Of a stretch of DNA of 64,000 nucleotides, positions 46,417-58,800 are shown one piece after another. The stretch lies in the NCBI RefSeq assembly GCF_019097595.1, contig NC_080710.1:24200280-24264279 (forward strand), given 5' to 3'. Numbering within the stretch: the first letter of the stretch is position 1; each line of letters begins with the position of its first letter. Source of the DNA: Hemibagrus wyckioides (Eukaryota > Chordata > Actinopteri > Siluriformes > Bagridae). Under the pieces are notes generated by a model. That model was not told the origin of the DNA. It ran no database searches and worked only from the letters and a program-made list of their open reading frames with translations. The translations under genes and the position numbers were made by a program.

Positions 46417-49400
46417 ACTGGCACAGTGTGAGCCTGTGGTCCCGTCTCGACCGGGAACCTCCTGACTCTTTGCAGGCCTGCCGCCTGATCTGAAGTGTTT
46501 GTTCTGACCACAGCAGGGGTAAAGCACCCTCCCTCGCCCTGTCCCTCCCTCGCCGCCTCATTGCTCTCTCCCATAGTGGCCTGGTGGCTTTTCAAGGTTG
46601 ACAGTGAGAAGACTTGACAGAACAAAACCCACAGTGACTAGAACACCACAGGTCCTGAAAATCCAAACGGACCTCTTGGGGCTTTCGCTTAGGCCTCCTA
46701 CTGTTTATTAAATCAAGCTTCATGCTGTCATTAGATAGCCTGCCTGGTGCTATGTCAGGGAAGTTGGAAAAGGTAACGCAACTAAATAAAATCTGTTATT
46801 GCGGCAAAACAACTTATTTGGTTGAAATTCAAGTTTGCAGAAGTACAAGAGCACTCCTGTAAATCAGCTCCCATGCTGCATGCTCTCTGAAAAGCCCACA
46901 ACCCACTGTCACTTTGAGTTTTGCTGACTTGACCTCCTCTGTTCTACCCTTCCAGCTCTGTCTGCTGTCACAGCTGAATGAGCCAGAAACACAGTATGCT
47001 AAAATCAATCTTAGATTTCCATAAAGAGAATGCTCTCCTGACTTTTAGGTGTCCTCTAAAATATTCCCAAAATTTGAGAGAGCTTTTTTTTGTTCATCAT
47101 ATATTCATTTATTGGTAATTCATCCTTTCCTTTTCAGCAGGGAACAAATTCCAGGGAACAATTATGCAAATCCTGGTTGTCTATTATAGGGCTCCATACA
47201 CAGACGGGACGGGACTGGAGAACCCAGAGGAAACCTGACACTCGACTTCTGTCACTCAAAACTTATTCGACCATGTCTTCTTGGAGCTCACTTTGTGTTT
47301 AAGGGCACTGTTATGCTGGAACAGGTCTGGGCCTCTTAGCTTCAGTAAAAGAGAAATTGTACTGTTATACAGTGGAACCTCATCAACGGAGGCGAAATTT
47401 TAAGGCGAAAATTTGTATTGCAGAACAGGAAATAATATAAACGCAGATAATCCTTTCCAGCCACCCAAAAATTTTAGCAATATTACCAATATGAAGTGTA
47501 TGTAAACTGTATGGCTGCTTACAAAGAACTGACCCAAGCCATGCATTCCATGTCAAGGGTCCTCACAGGAAGTCATGCCACCAAGTTTGAGTTAAAAATA
47601 GAACAGACCACCCATGCCACCAATCTGTCAACAACAAAAAAAAAAAAAAACAACGTGTGAAAATCATATTGCTTTTTTTTTAACACTTGCCGAAAGCAAT
47701 GTTGGCATCATGGGTTGACTCTTTCAAAACAGCTTTCACTGGTTGGCTTTCCACTGACAAGATTTGTAGCTCAAAGTGGTGTTAAGGCTTTGGGTCACTG
47801 ACCAAAAGATTGTGGTTGGAGCCCCAGCACCGCCAAGCTGCCACTGTTAGGCCCTTGAGCAATGCCCCCAGCCCACCCTGCTCCAGGAGCATTGCATCAT
47901 GGTTGACCCTGCGCTCTAACCCCAACCCCCAAGAATGGGATATGCGAAGAAAGAATTTCACTGTGCAGTACTGTATATGTGATATTCCACTGTATTTTGA
48001 ATGCTTCTAGGCATACTGATCAGCTCTATAAAAAGAAACATCTATCCGTTGACTATCTGAGTGGATTTGATCATTTCACTGGCACTAACTAGTTATCTGA
48101 AATGCTCTTACAAGTTCAGTTTAACTCCGTCATATAAAAGTCATACAAGTGCGTTGGCTAGGTCTTGTGAATGAGACGAGGATTCTGAGTGAGGGGAAAC
48201 GTTAGAGATGTGAATGAGTAGCAGACGTGAATAAAGATGTTGAACAGAACTGACCCAAGGTCAAGAAGAGATAAGAAGCACTCTAAGCTCCTATTATATA
48301 TATATATATATATATATATAGCTATTTGCAGAGCTTGGAGCTAAAATGAAGCCTGAGCAACAGATGGAGAATGTATAAGACTATTTCATGCAGCTTTATA
48401 AAAAGCATAAAAAGCATGTGGTTATCCCTGAGTGAACTTTACCCAGAGAGCCTCTGTGCCCTCCTGGAGTTCGGTCAACCAACAAATTCATGACAAATAA
48501 GCTAATATTTCCAACTGAGTGCACTCTTATTTGTTGGGGGCTCTCTCTCTCTCCGTATTTAAAAAAGAAAAGAAAAGAGGGAAGGTCTGTAGAAAGGCTG
48601 GGTGTTGTGAAGCGTTGGCAAGCATGAATGACGAGAGGGCACTAGAGTTTGGCAGAGCGAGATGACTGAACATCATGATGCCGTTATCTAGAGTTTGAGC
48701 AATGAGCTTTTCTTCTTCAGTCTCTTTCCCTCTCCATCTTGCACTTCAAGTGCTTGGTTTTGCCTGACCCAGTTTATTACTGCGGCTGTTGTACTTTTTG
48801 TCAACAGCGATTCTCTGAAACCCCCTGGGATTTAGACTCTGACTATTTTTACCATCGACACTCAGTGGTTGAGGACATGCAGCAGTCTGCAAAGCTGCCC
48901 TGCCAAACTGTCCGTGCCTGATGACATATTTGAGCCGTGAGCAGCCGGGATGCAGACAATCAGTCTAGGAGCTGACCTTCAAGCTTCTGCGTTCAACTGC
49001 TTTATTATATAATTAATACTTTCGCAACTACTACAGAACTAGATGGTGTACACAGTACTGCTTTACACCACTAACAGCCAGTAGTGCAATAAACTCTGAA
49101 AGCGACCGTGATGGAGGGCTGAATAAATCACAGCTGAAAGTCGAGGGGGAGAGGAGAGAGGAGGAAGAGGATATGTCCTCTGTCTGACCCGCATCCACTC
49201 GTTCTCCAGCCGACACTCTGAGGCAGACCAACTTCAAACTAGGCCATTCGTATCACAGACTTGACTCTCGATGTACTCTGCTTCACTGAGCTTTTAACAT
49301 TAAACTAAACGCACTACAGGATAAACATCACCGCTGTGTCAATTCAGTTTCACTCTGAAAGACAGAATGTACCCACAATGCAATGTTTTTGCAAGGTGCT

Positions 49401-52400
49401 ACATAACAAATAGATATTTCAAACAAATCTTTTTCTCATTTTATACGAATTGTACAACCCCAGTCTCTCCAACACGTTTGGCAACTTTGCAAAATGAAAT
49501 AAATGAATAACAGAACAGACAACCTTGACAGTGCAATGCAACAATTTTTGTACTATTTGTAAATAAAACTTTGCAGTTTCTCAAAAATGTGGACTACATT
49601 CTATTCCATCCTAAGATATTACTGAATTAACAGAATGCTTCTTTTGTAGCAAACCACAAACATATTACAAAATCAACACTTTCTGGAAAACAGACGTATT
49701 GTTTTGGTTCACTCTTTCTCTCGCCGGCTGCTTGAACTCTCGGAACAAAACTTTATTTGTTCGCAACTGAATGGAAATGTGCGTTTTGCATATTGTGCCC
49801 ACACAAACACACACTCACACACACAAACAGAGAATAATCCCAGTAGGAGTTCAAAATCCACCTCCTGCTCATTGAATGACTATTTGTACTTATCATCTCT
49901 CACACACACAAACACACACAAAAAACATCAGGTGCTTAAACAATGTTAACAGTATAACAAAAATTCCTTGGAACTCCTGATATCAGTTTATTTTTACTCT
50001 TTCCCAAACGAAATGAAACCAGAGGTTTAAAAATCTCCTGCGTGACAGAGCTGCCGGAGAGAAAAGCCGCATTTGTTGGAAATGTCATCTTCGTGGCATA
50101 CCGAATGATTTCTCATTTCTGCTCGTCATGTCGTAGAGGACGTCGAGTATTAAGCCGAGTAGGCAGACGAAAGCTGGCAGCATCTCATGCTCAATGCAGA
50201 GGAAAATATAATTGGTATTAACAAATGCTTATTACATTTTTTGCTCTTTTCACAATTCTCATAGATCATAATAGTTCTTGACAAAATAAAGTAAATACAA
50301 TTGTGCAATTGTATTTACTTTAGAGCGTCTATAAACATTTCTTTTGGTCAATCACTAAACACACTGTAAAAACAACAGTTCTATAAAAACATCAGTTCTT
50401 GAAGAAAGTTCATGTTTATTGAACAGAAATGAAATGAAATAGCCTTTGTGTCACATATACATTACAGCACAGTGAAATTCTTACTTCGCATATCCCATCT
50501 TTGGAAGTTGGGGTCAGAGCACAGGGTCAGCCATGATACAGTGCCCCTGGAGCAGAGAGGGTTAAGGGCCTTGCCCAATTGGCCCAACAGTGGCAACTTG
50601 GCGGTGCTGGGGCTTGAACCCCCGATCTTCCACTCAACGACCCAGAGCCTTAACCACTTGAGCCACCACCACCCCAAAATGTTAGCAATGGCTAAATGCT
50701 TAATTCAAATCTCACTGACAAGCAAATGATGCAGAAATGTGTCTTTCTGCAGTGCCTATACACTTATCAGCCACTTTGTTAGGAACACCTGTACGTCTGT
50801 GCAGTTATCAGATCAGCCAATCACATGGCTGCAATCTTGCAGATACATTTACATTTGGCAGATACCCTTATCCAGAGCAACTTACATTTTTTAAACATTT
50901 ATAACGCAACGGAGCAATTATGGGATAAAGGACTTCCTCAGGAGCCCAGCAGGGGCAGCTTGGTGGACTTGGGACTTGAAATCACAATTTTCTGATCAGT
51001 AGCCAACACACCTTAGCCAATAAGCTACCACATCCCCATGATACAGGAGATACAGGTCAAGAGCCTCAGTTAATGTTTAAATAAAACATCAGAATGGTCA
51101 GCTCAGTAACATGTGAGCACAGCAGTCAGCAGATCCTCATATGATCACCTAGTTCTTTCATTTTATTCACAAACTGAAGTATAAAGTTCATCATTTTGTC
51201 AATGAATAATAATTACCAGTTCAATTATTTTGTACACAAACCGCAAGTACCAGCTCACTCCGAATCATTAGGTCCACTCTTGTTCAGACTCGGTGTAAGG
51301 GGCGTATTTATAAAATACATTCAAACAATGATGTACTCCTTTATAGCCCACACTCTACTGCAGTCTTTAGAAAGCAGGAAACATGCAGGACTTAACTGAA
51401 TGCAAGATATGATTCAGTATACGGAAGTGAACAAAAACAATTAAGGTTCAGCCTTCAGAAATCAGTCTGGCCATTTTCCTCCGACTTCTCTGACTTTTTG
51501 CCCATAAGAGTGCCACTGACTGGCTGTTATTTTGTTATTTTTAATTTCCAGGAGATCTGCAGTTTCTGTTATACTCAAACCATGTTCGAGTGTCAAAGTC
51601 ACTCAGACCACATTTTACCACATGATATTTCAGTGAACATTAACTAAAGTTTACTCTATCATGATCATGAAGATCTTTTCCTGTATCTGTATTATTTAAT
51701 GCACTGTGCAGCTGCCACGGACACCAGGGTTGCAGATGAAGAACATCTGCTGCAGGACTGTCCGGCATGTGCTTAAAGTAGAATAAAAGTAGGAGAGGCT
51801 GACCCACTTGCAGCTCCCCCGTGAGACAAAACTGCACCACCTCACTTTCCTGCCTGCTTCCTTACTGGAGCAGCTACATTCACGCCATCAGCGTAAGGAG
51901 GAGGAGAAAACGTAGGGTAGGTCATGAGTCAGAAATTTAAAAGTGAGAACACTCACAAGTGAAAGAGTTTGCAAATGTCACGAGAATCAGTGTCAAGAAT
52001 GAAAATGTGTCTCTAATTAGTTTTTAAGACACGCAACTGCTTTAACGAAGCAGTGAAATTAGAGAGATTTCTCATGAGCACGGTGGATTGGGATCAGCCA
52101 AATATCAAGCCGAGGGGAACAACAGCACATAAATCAAGAGAGCGAGAAATCATTAGATGTGCTAATTGTCACAACAGCAACGCCGCCCATCTTTAAAGGT
52201 GCAAACAATAACTGCAAGCAATTTCTTTTTCAGATCTGCGGCAAACAGCAGTTAAACGCAGCAAGGTAAAAGTTCAGTGTACCTGAGTTAAGCAGCTCCT
52301 CAATTTTTTTTATTTTTTTTTTACAGACCGAAGAGATCATAGTCCTCACCACTTGCATTATACTGGCTCGAGACCAAGGATAATGACCATCACAGGTCAA

Positions 52401-54643
52401 TGTTCACCTACATAAAGTTGGTGCAATGTGAAAGTAACTGCTATCCAAAGTAAATAAGCCTTAATCACATCCCTGTGTCTTTCCCGCTTCAGTGAATTTT
52501 CTGCTGGCGAGTTTTATTTGTATTTTTGCTGCTTAAAAAGCAGAAAAAGTTGCATCTCATTTACTGCAAGTTGGCACCTCTGTGTTTGTGACCTTTTTCT
52601 AGCTGCATATTGAAAATCTAAAAGATAACAGCCAGTTTCATGAACTAACTGAAGTGAGTCTTGGAGGATTTCAGAAAGAAGCTGAATAACAGCAGGAAGA
52701 AAAGCTTACTGAGGCTTACGCTGCAACAACAACACTGGTGAGCCTGCAGAAAAGCTGAAACGTGTATGCAAGAGTTTCGAAAGAACGTTGACTGTGTTAA
52801 TCCTTGAGCCGTTTCCAAATTCGGCACAAGCTGTTATGGAGATATCCAAAAAGCTCACCTTCAAAAGAAGAGATGAAAGTGCAGCGTTTCAAATAACGGT
52901 TTTGGGATATGTTAAAGGCTTCATGCTTTCAGGAAGACGCCACAGAAAGTCAGAGAGCAACAGCCATATGTTTAGCCTTGTTCTTTCACTAAAATAAAGG
53001 CCACTTAAACATAAAATTGCCGGTTTAAGATTTTATTGGTCACAGTGATCAGCAAATAAGTCTTGTTAAAAAGAAGCTTAGACACTAAAAGAGCACGAAA
53101 AACTAAGCTTTAAATAAAGCTTTGGAGCTTTACTTCAGTGCTTACAGAAACCAGCTGTCTTTCTATGTCAAATGGGGTAAAAATAAATGAATAAAATAAA
53201 ATAAACATTTTTTAAATATACTAATAAAATAAAGAACTAATAATGCACACATATTGAAGAAGCAAAGTTTGACATATTGTTCAAAGCATTTTCTCTCAGG
53301 AAGCATCATCAGTGGAACAAATATAGTTCTAGTTTGTTTTTGGGACTAAAACACAGCTGTCATATCGATTAAAGCAGGAAAAGCATAAAATTATAGTGTA
53401 GGGACGTCTAAAACAACAAGCGGAAAAGAGTGGCTTAAACTTGAGATATACCGCTACCATTTATTACCTGTTTTTTGGGGGGGGTATTTGTTGATACCGG
53501 TGCTGAAACGGAGTAATCTACTTACTCTGAAGCATTCAGGGCATCATGAAACATTTACATTTCTGGCATTTGGCAGACTTACAATTTTTCTCATTTTTAA
53601 AAAAAAAAAAAAAAACCGAGCAACTAAAGGTTAAGGGCCTCGATCAGGGACCCAGCAGTGGCAGTTTGGTGGTACAGGGGTTCGAACTGACAACCTTCCA
53701 ATCCAACACCTTAAGCACTAAGCTTCCACATCCCCCATTTCATTAAGCTCTCTCAAGCTACATTAGTTACCTTGGATGGAGTAGGTGTGCACTGAAGAAC
53801 AGATGGGTTTACATCAAAAAACCACTTCTGTACAGCTGAATGTTGTCTTCATTCACCGTCACAAAATATCACACGGTTTAGATGATGTGATGTTGCCATC
53901 AGAGCATTTATTACGAGTACAAGGGTATCAGATGCGTACCATCCCTGAAATAAAGCTACTTTAAAAAGGTAATTGTGACCAAAAATTACAAAGATGGTGT
54001 CAAGCTGGATGCTGTAGAAAAGCACAAGAGTTGCATCACACAAGTGCAAAAATGTACATGGAGGTAAAGGCAATCAAGAACCAAGCTTCTAAAACCGGAG
54101 CAACAGCCGGAAAGTCAGAGAACTGAAATAGAAAACAGCATATTGAACCTAAAGGCATGAGACTGCAGTGTTAGACGAGCAGCCGTTTATGGAAAAGCTG
54201 CAGAGACGGGATGCCGACCGAGGCAGGGATAACAGTGGTGTTACAGTCGAGTGTGTGTTTCAACAAAGGGGTTGCAGTTATACAGTTATATGGAGATTAG
54301 AAAGAAGAGAGCAAAGCCAGAGAGATATACAGAGAGGTGTATTAACAATCACACACTCATTTGTTCTGATTCCTATCTGATTTATATCAATATTGTAATG
54401 ATGTACACTTGGCTTTGTAGATTATGAATGGGAAGAACATGGGAGGCAAAGGAAAATGATGTCTTTTGCTACATCTTTGCAGTATATGAAAGTAAAGTGT
54501 GTAGAAATATGAGTGTATAAATATGTAACTAAATGGGAGGAAGCAGAATGCGTACTAGACTGCACTCGACCAATAACATATCGATAAGTAGTGAGGCTGA
54601 GGAGCATCCTGCTGGCTGGACAAAGGAGGACACAAACGACAAC

Positions 54644-54676
<33 letters not shown>

Positions 54677-55859
54677 AAAGAGACAGTAGTCTGTCACTGC
54701 CAGACATGTCAGATTTTACCCTCAGCTACAACGCCCTAGAAAAATCCTATTCCACATGACTTGCCCAGTATTCTGTCTATCCTAAAGACACACAACAGTA
54801 AAGGCCACTGTGGTCACTACTGGCTTTTTTTTTTTATTTTTATTTGGACTTGGCTTTGCTTTGTTCATTTAGGTTGAGTACTATGAAGGGTACAATTGTC
54901 AAGTCAAGTCAAGACATTGTGGTCATAAGTTTAGATACAGCTTGTGAAATTATAAATTAAATAAATTTTTTTTTTTGCTTTTCCAGTAGCTTGTGCATGT
55001 TTGAGCCCTTTCCAACAGATTCTAAGATCCATCTTTGACAGGGAGGACAACTGACCAACATTCATTGATGCTCAAGAAGGCAACAAACCACATTAAGCAC
55101 CAGGAGGATGTAAATTTTTGAAGAGGATGATCGATGTCATAAAGGAGTCAAATATACAGAAAATGCTGGAAAACCAAAAGAATGGTACCTGCTCAGGACA
55201 AACAAGGCACTCGTGAGCAACTTTATGATCCCTCGGATATTTTTAATACTATTAACATTCATTCTTCAAGGCGTATGGAAACTTATGACCCCAACTCTAT
55301 AGGCTAGGGAACCAAAGTAATCGGGGAAGACTGTCTGAAGATTGTCCCACATTTTGGCCCTTATTTACCAATCTTAGTAAAGTTGTGTGTAAAAATAAAA
55401 CTGACAGAACTGAAATGGCAAAAATAAAGAGTAAACAGTGAAACAGTGCCCCTTAAATGTGTCACTAAATCTTTCAATAATGGAGCTCAGACTCGGACAC
55501 TGTAGCTACCACACACACACACACACCACCTGGTGCCATTTCTTTTCTCTGAATATAGTCTAATTCTCTTAAATGATGGCTCAGAAGCCATTAACACGAG
55601 GAAAACTAAGCTTGTATGCGCAGTTAATAAGTGACTGTATATAAAACTGCAGGTCAGTTACAGGATTTTAAGTCAATCAATAAAGATCCACCTTCACGAG
55701 TCTCTTTACACATACATCTTCCTGAAAATAGGAGCTCTTCTACGATACAAATTTGTATCCTGAACTTTTGCCTTAGTTTTATTAATACCACCTTACATAA
55801 ATTCATTCAGCTTGACAAATGAGGTCCACTGCGTACAAGTTTGTATGTGTGTGTATGTA

Positions 55860-55891
<32 letters not shown>

Positions 55892-58800
55892 GTTTGACGT
55901 CTGATCTCCTTATGGTAACATCCTGTGACTTGGCTCTTCAAGTCCATCATGGGAGCCTAGTAAGTGGGGAGGGAGAAGTCGTGGTAATCCCACAGGCTTC
56001 CTAAAAGTCGTCTCTCTGCTGCACTTGCTGCATGGTGAGTTGGCTGAGTGTGGTGAAGACAGGAAAGGAGGCGCTGGGCTGGGAGGTGGAGGCAGAGGCA
56101 GGTCTAAGCCATTGACAGCAGCAGCAGCAGCAGCAAAGCTAATCCTCTGGAGCACATGATGAGGGGTGGAGGAAGGCAGAGAAGTGGCGATGGGGACAAG
56201 AATGGAGCAGAAAGCGTTCCAAGACGACAGTCACAAATGAGCAACCAAGGCAAGTGTGTAGAGATGAACAAATGTTAAAAGAAATAAAGGAAGAAAAAAA
56301 TGGGCAGAAGGAGTTTAATGAAGAGAGGCAATGGGAAGAGAATAAAAAGTGCTGGTTAGTAATTGATCACACTGATCAGATGTCAATCAATCCAAACTAT
56401 CTTGCTTCACCCTTCAGTTCCCCATGCATCTTCTAATGCAGCATGCATAGCCATGCAGAACCTCCTCACTTACAAGGAAAAACATGCAGAGCACAGCCGA
56501 AACCGCTCAGAAGCACTGATCACGCACGAGCCGCTTACACCAAATTCTCTGTCCTAGATACTGCAAGCCTGGAAAAAGACTCATAAATCATGGTTTTACA
56601 AAAAAGTATCCTGTGATGGTGTGGTGAAAAGTAAAAGGCACAACAGTGCCACCGCTAGGAGTTAAAACATGAAGCATAATATGAACTTCACTGCATTTTC
56701 TTTAAGCTTGACATCTGAACGGGTCGAATTAGCAGCGATCCTGACACCTGTGCTCTCAGTGCTGCCTGATTTATAAACTGACCTCAGCATACAGGCAGGA
56801 CAGATCAGAGCAGACAAGTGGGGGGTCTCGTCCTGATAACGTGCTGTGGCATGGGCAAACGTGCTGGCACAGCGGGCCACGTCATGCAGTGCTGCTCTTC
56901 TGACTCGCCCTGTCTAAAACTTTTCACTCCCGTGTGCCAGATTGGATTTGGGTTTAGAGGGCAGCTGGGTTATTCCTGTACGTGTCACAAGGTGGAATAG
57001 CTGCATTTGATTACAAAAAAATGCCAGGCCTGGCTCAGCAAAAATGTCTCGACAGGGCAAGTGCAGGAGCTGGCAGTGAGCTTGCAACAGGCACACTACA
57101 GACCAAAAGTTTGGAATCAACACTAAGCTTGTAAAATGACACCTGAATTGTTATGGTGGTGGAAAGTCATGTTTATGATTAACTTTATTTGTTGTAGCCT
57201 ATCTGGCATGTCACTTGAATTTAAACTGAATTGAGTTGAGTCAAAACTCAAAAGCAATCAGCTTCATTTCAAGTCACTGAGCAGATATCTTACCAACATG
57301 GCGTTTTCTTGACTAAGTGGTTAGGACGAGCGGTGACTAATGGACTATAGTAATATATTGACCTTGACTTTGACTGATCAATACCCATCATGCTTCTGCT
57401 GTATTAGTGGTTGGTTACATAGTTTTGGCCTGCAGTGTGCAACAATTCCTGTTACAAAAAAAGAAAAGAAAAGGATGATCATAAACACTATAAATTTGAA
57501 TTACATTTCAGTAAGATGATACTAAAAAGACTTCTTGATCTTGAAGATGAAATAAATGTTATTAGACGGAGTCTAAAAAAAAAGGGAGGAAAGAGAGCAG
57601 CCCCAGTTAGAGAACATATCAAAAATAAAATAAAATAAAATAAAATAAAATAAAATAAAATAAAATAAAATAAAATAAAATAAAATAAAATAAACAGCAG
57701 GTCTGATTTGAAATCTAGATAAATCAATCAGGTTTCACATAAGAATGAAAGGGATATACTTTGCGAGCAGAAAAGACATGGAAAGACACTAAACCCATTA
57801 CGACGGAGACGACCGTTACAAGAAATACAACAGAGTAAGACGAGATAAACCACATGGCACTGTGCACGCATGCAACTACTGTTTATTATTGCTGTCAGTT
57901 ATTAATATTAACTGCAGCAAAATATGAAAGGAACAAAGGACATGACGCAGGATGTGACGCAACGAAGAAAAAAATACAACTAAAAAGAAAGGGCAAGTGT
58001 ATCTAGGGATATTAGGGGATATAGGATGCCTCTTACCGGGCTTGGCTGCCCCTTGGGCATTCTGTTCTCCATTCTCCACCACTGCACCTGTTTCTGCTTA
58101 CACACACATACACACACAGGAGTGCATCACTACAGGACTCAACACTATAGAGCCCTCAAAAGCCACGAAAATGAAAATACTCAATCCCACTCATCTGACA
58201 CACACCCTTGCTTATTGCTGCAGCTTCAGACTGGACAATGACGTAGCTAAAGAATCATGAGTCTAGATATAGCTCTGAGATCAGAACAGAAACGCTCAGA
58301 GACTCATTTTTTCACAGAGATCAACAAAATGTCTGTTATGAAGCATCGCTGCTCTGCTCATTACTATTATTAACAGGAAACTTAATACAGCTAACACGGC
58401 TCATTTCTGGACACAAACCTATCGGAGTATGGTGGGGTAAAGCTCCAGCAGACATCAGCAATGTTTTGGAGGATACATGATGGATCATGTGGAAAGGAAA
58501 GTAAATATCACTTTGCTTTGTGTCGCTAAAAACAAGTTCAGCTGTCCACAGTGAAATGCACTGCGAGTTGAAGCTTAGCTCTGTGTGCTAACAGAATGGA
58601 GGACTACTAACTGGATCTTTTCTTGTGTTTCCATTTTGCACTGCACTGGTCTCAATGTTCAGCTGGATGGTGTGGGTGAGCATGACTCGTACCGCCATTC
58701 TGATTGGCCACCATCTGGTGATGGTCACTTCTTATTTGCATCAGAAGTCGTGAAATCCTGAATTGCTTCCATCATCTGCTTTGCAACCACTCAAACTATT

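Larger units (their letters stand above)
46134..58036 (-). other. MAP4 intron 2 (11.9 kb)
   Basis: Holds SINEs (47771, 50412, 50847, 53551), Tc1 fragments and MITEs (47231, 50769, 54913, 57091), and simple repeats, listed separately. Stretches 48000-50400, 51720-53550 and 55500-57090 show no gene; a possible decayed MITE fragment lies near 49450-49560. An intron of this size near the 5' end is a common place for regulatory elements, but none can be named from sequence. Confidence 0.65.

Noticed and set aside
57435..57638. Lysine-rich 67-codon plus ORF
   Set aside because: Runs into the AAAAT microsatellite and starts inside a MITE end; chance frame.
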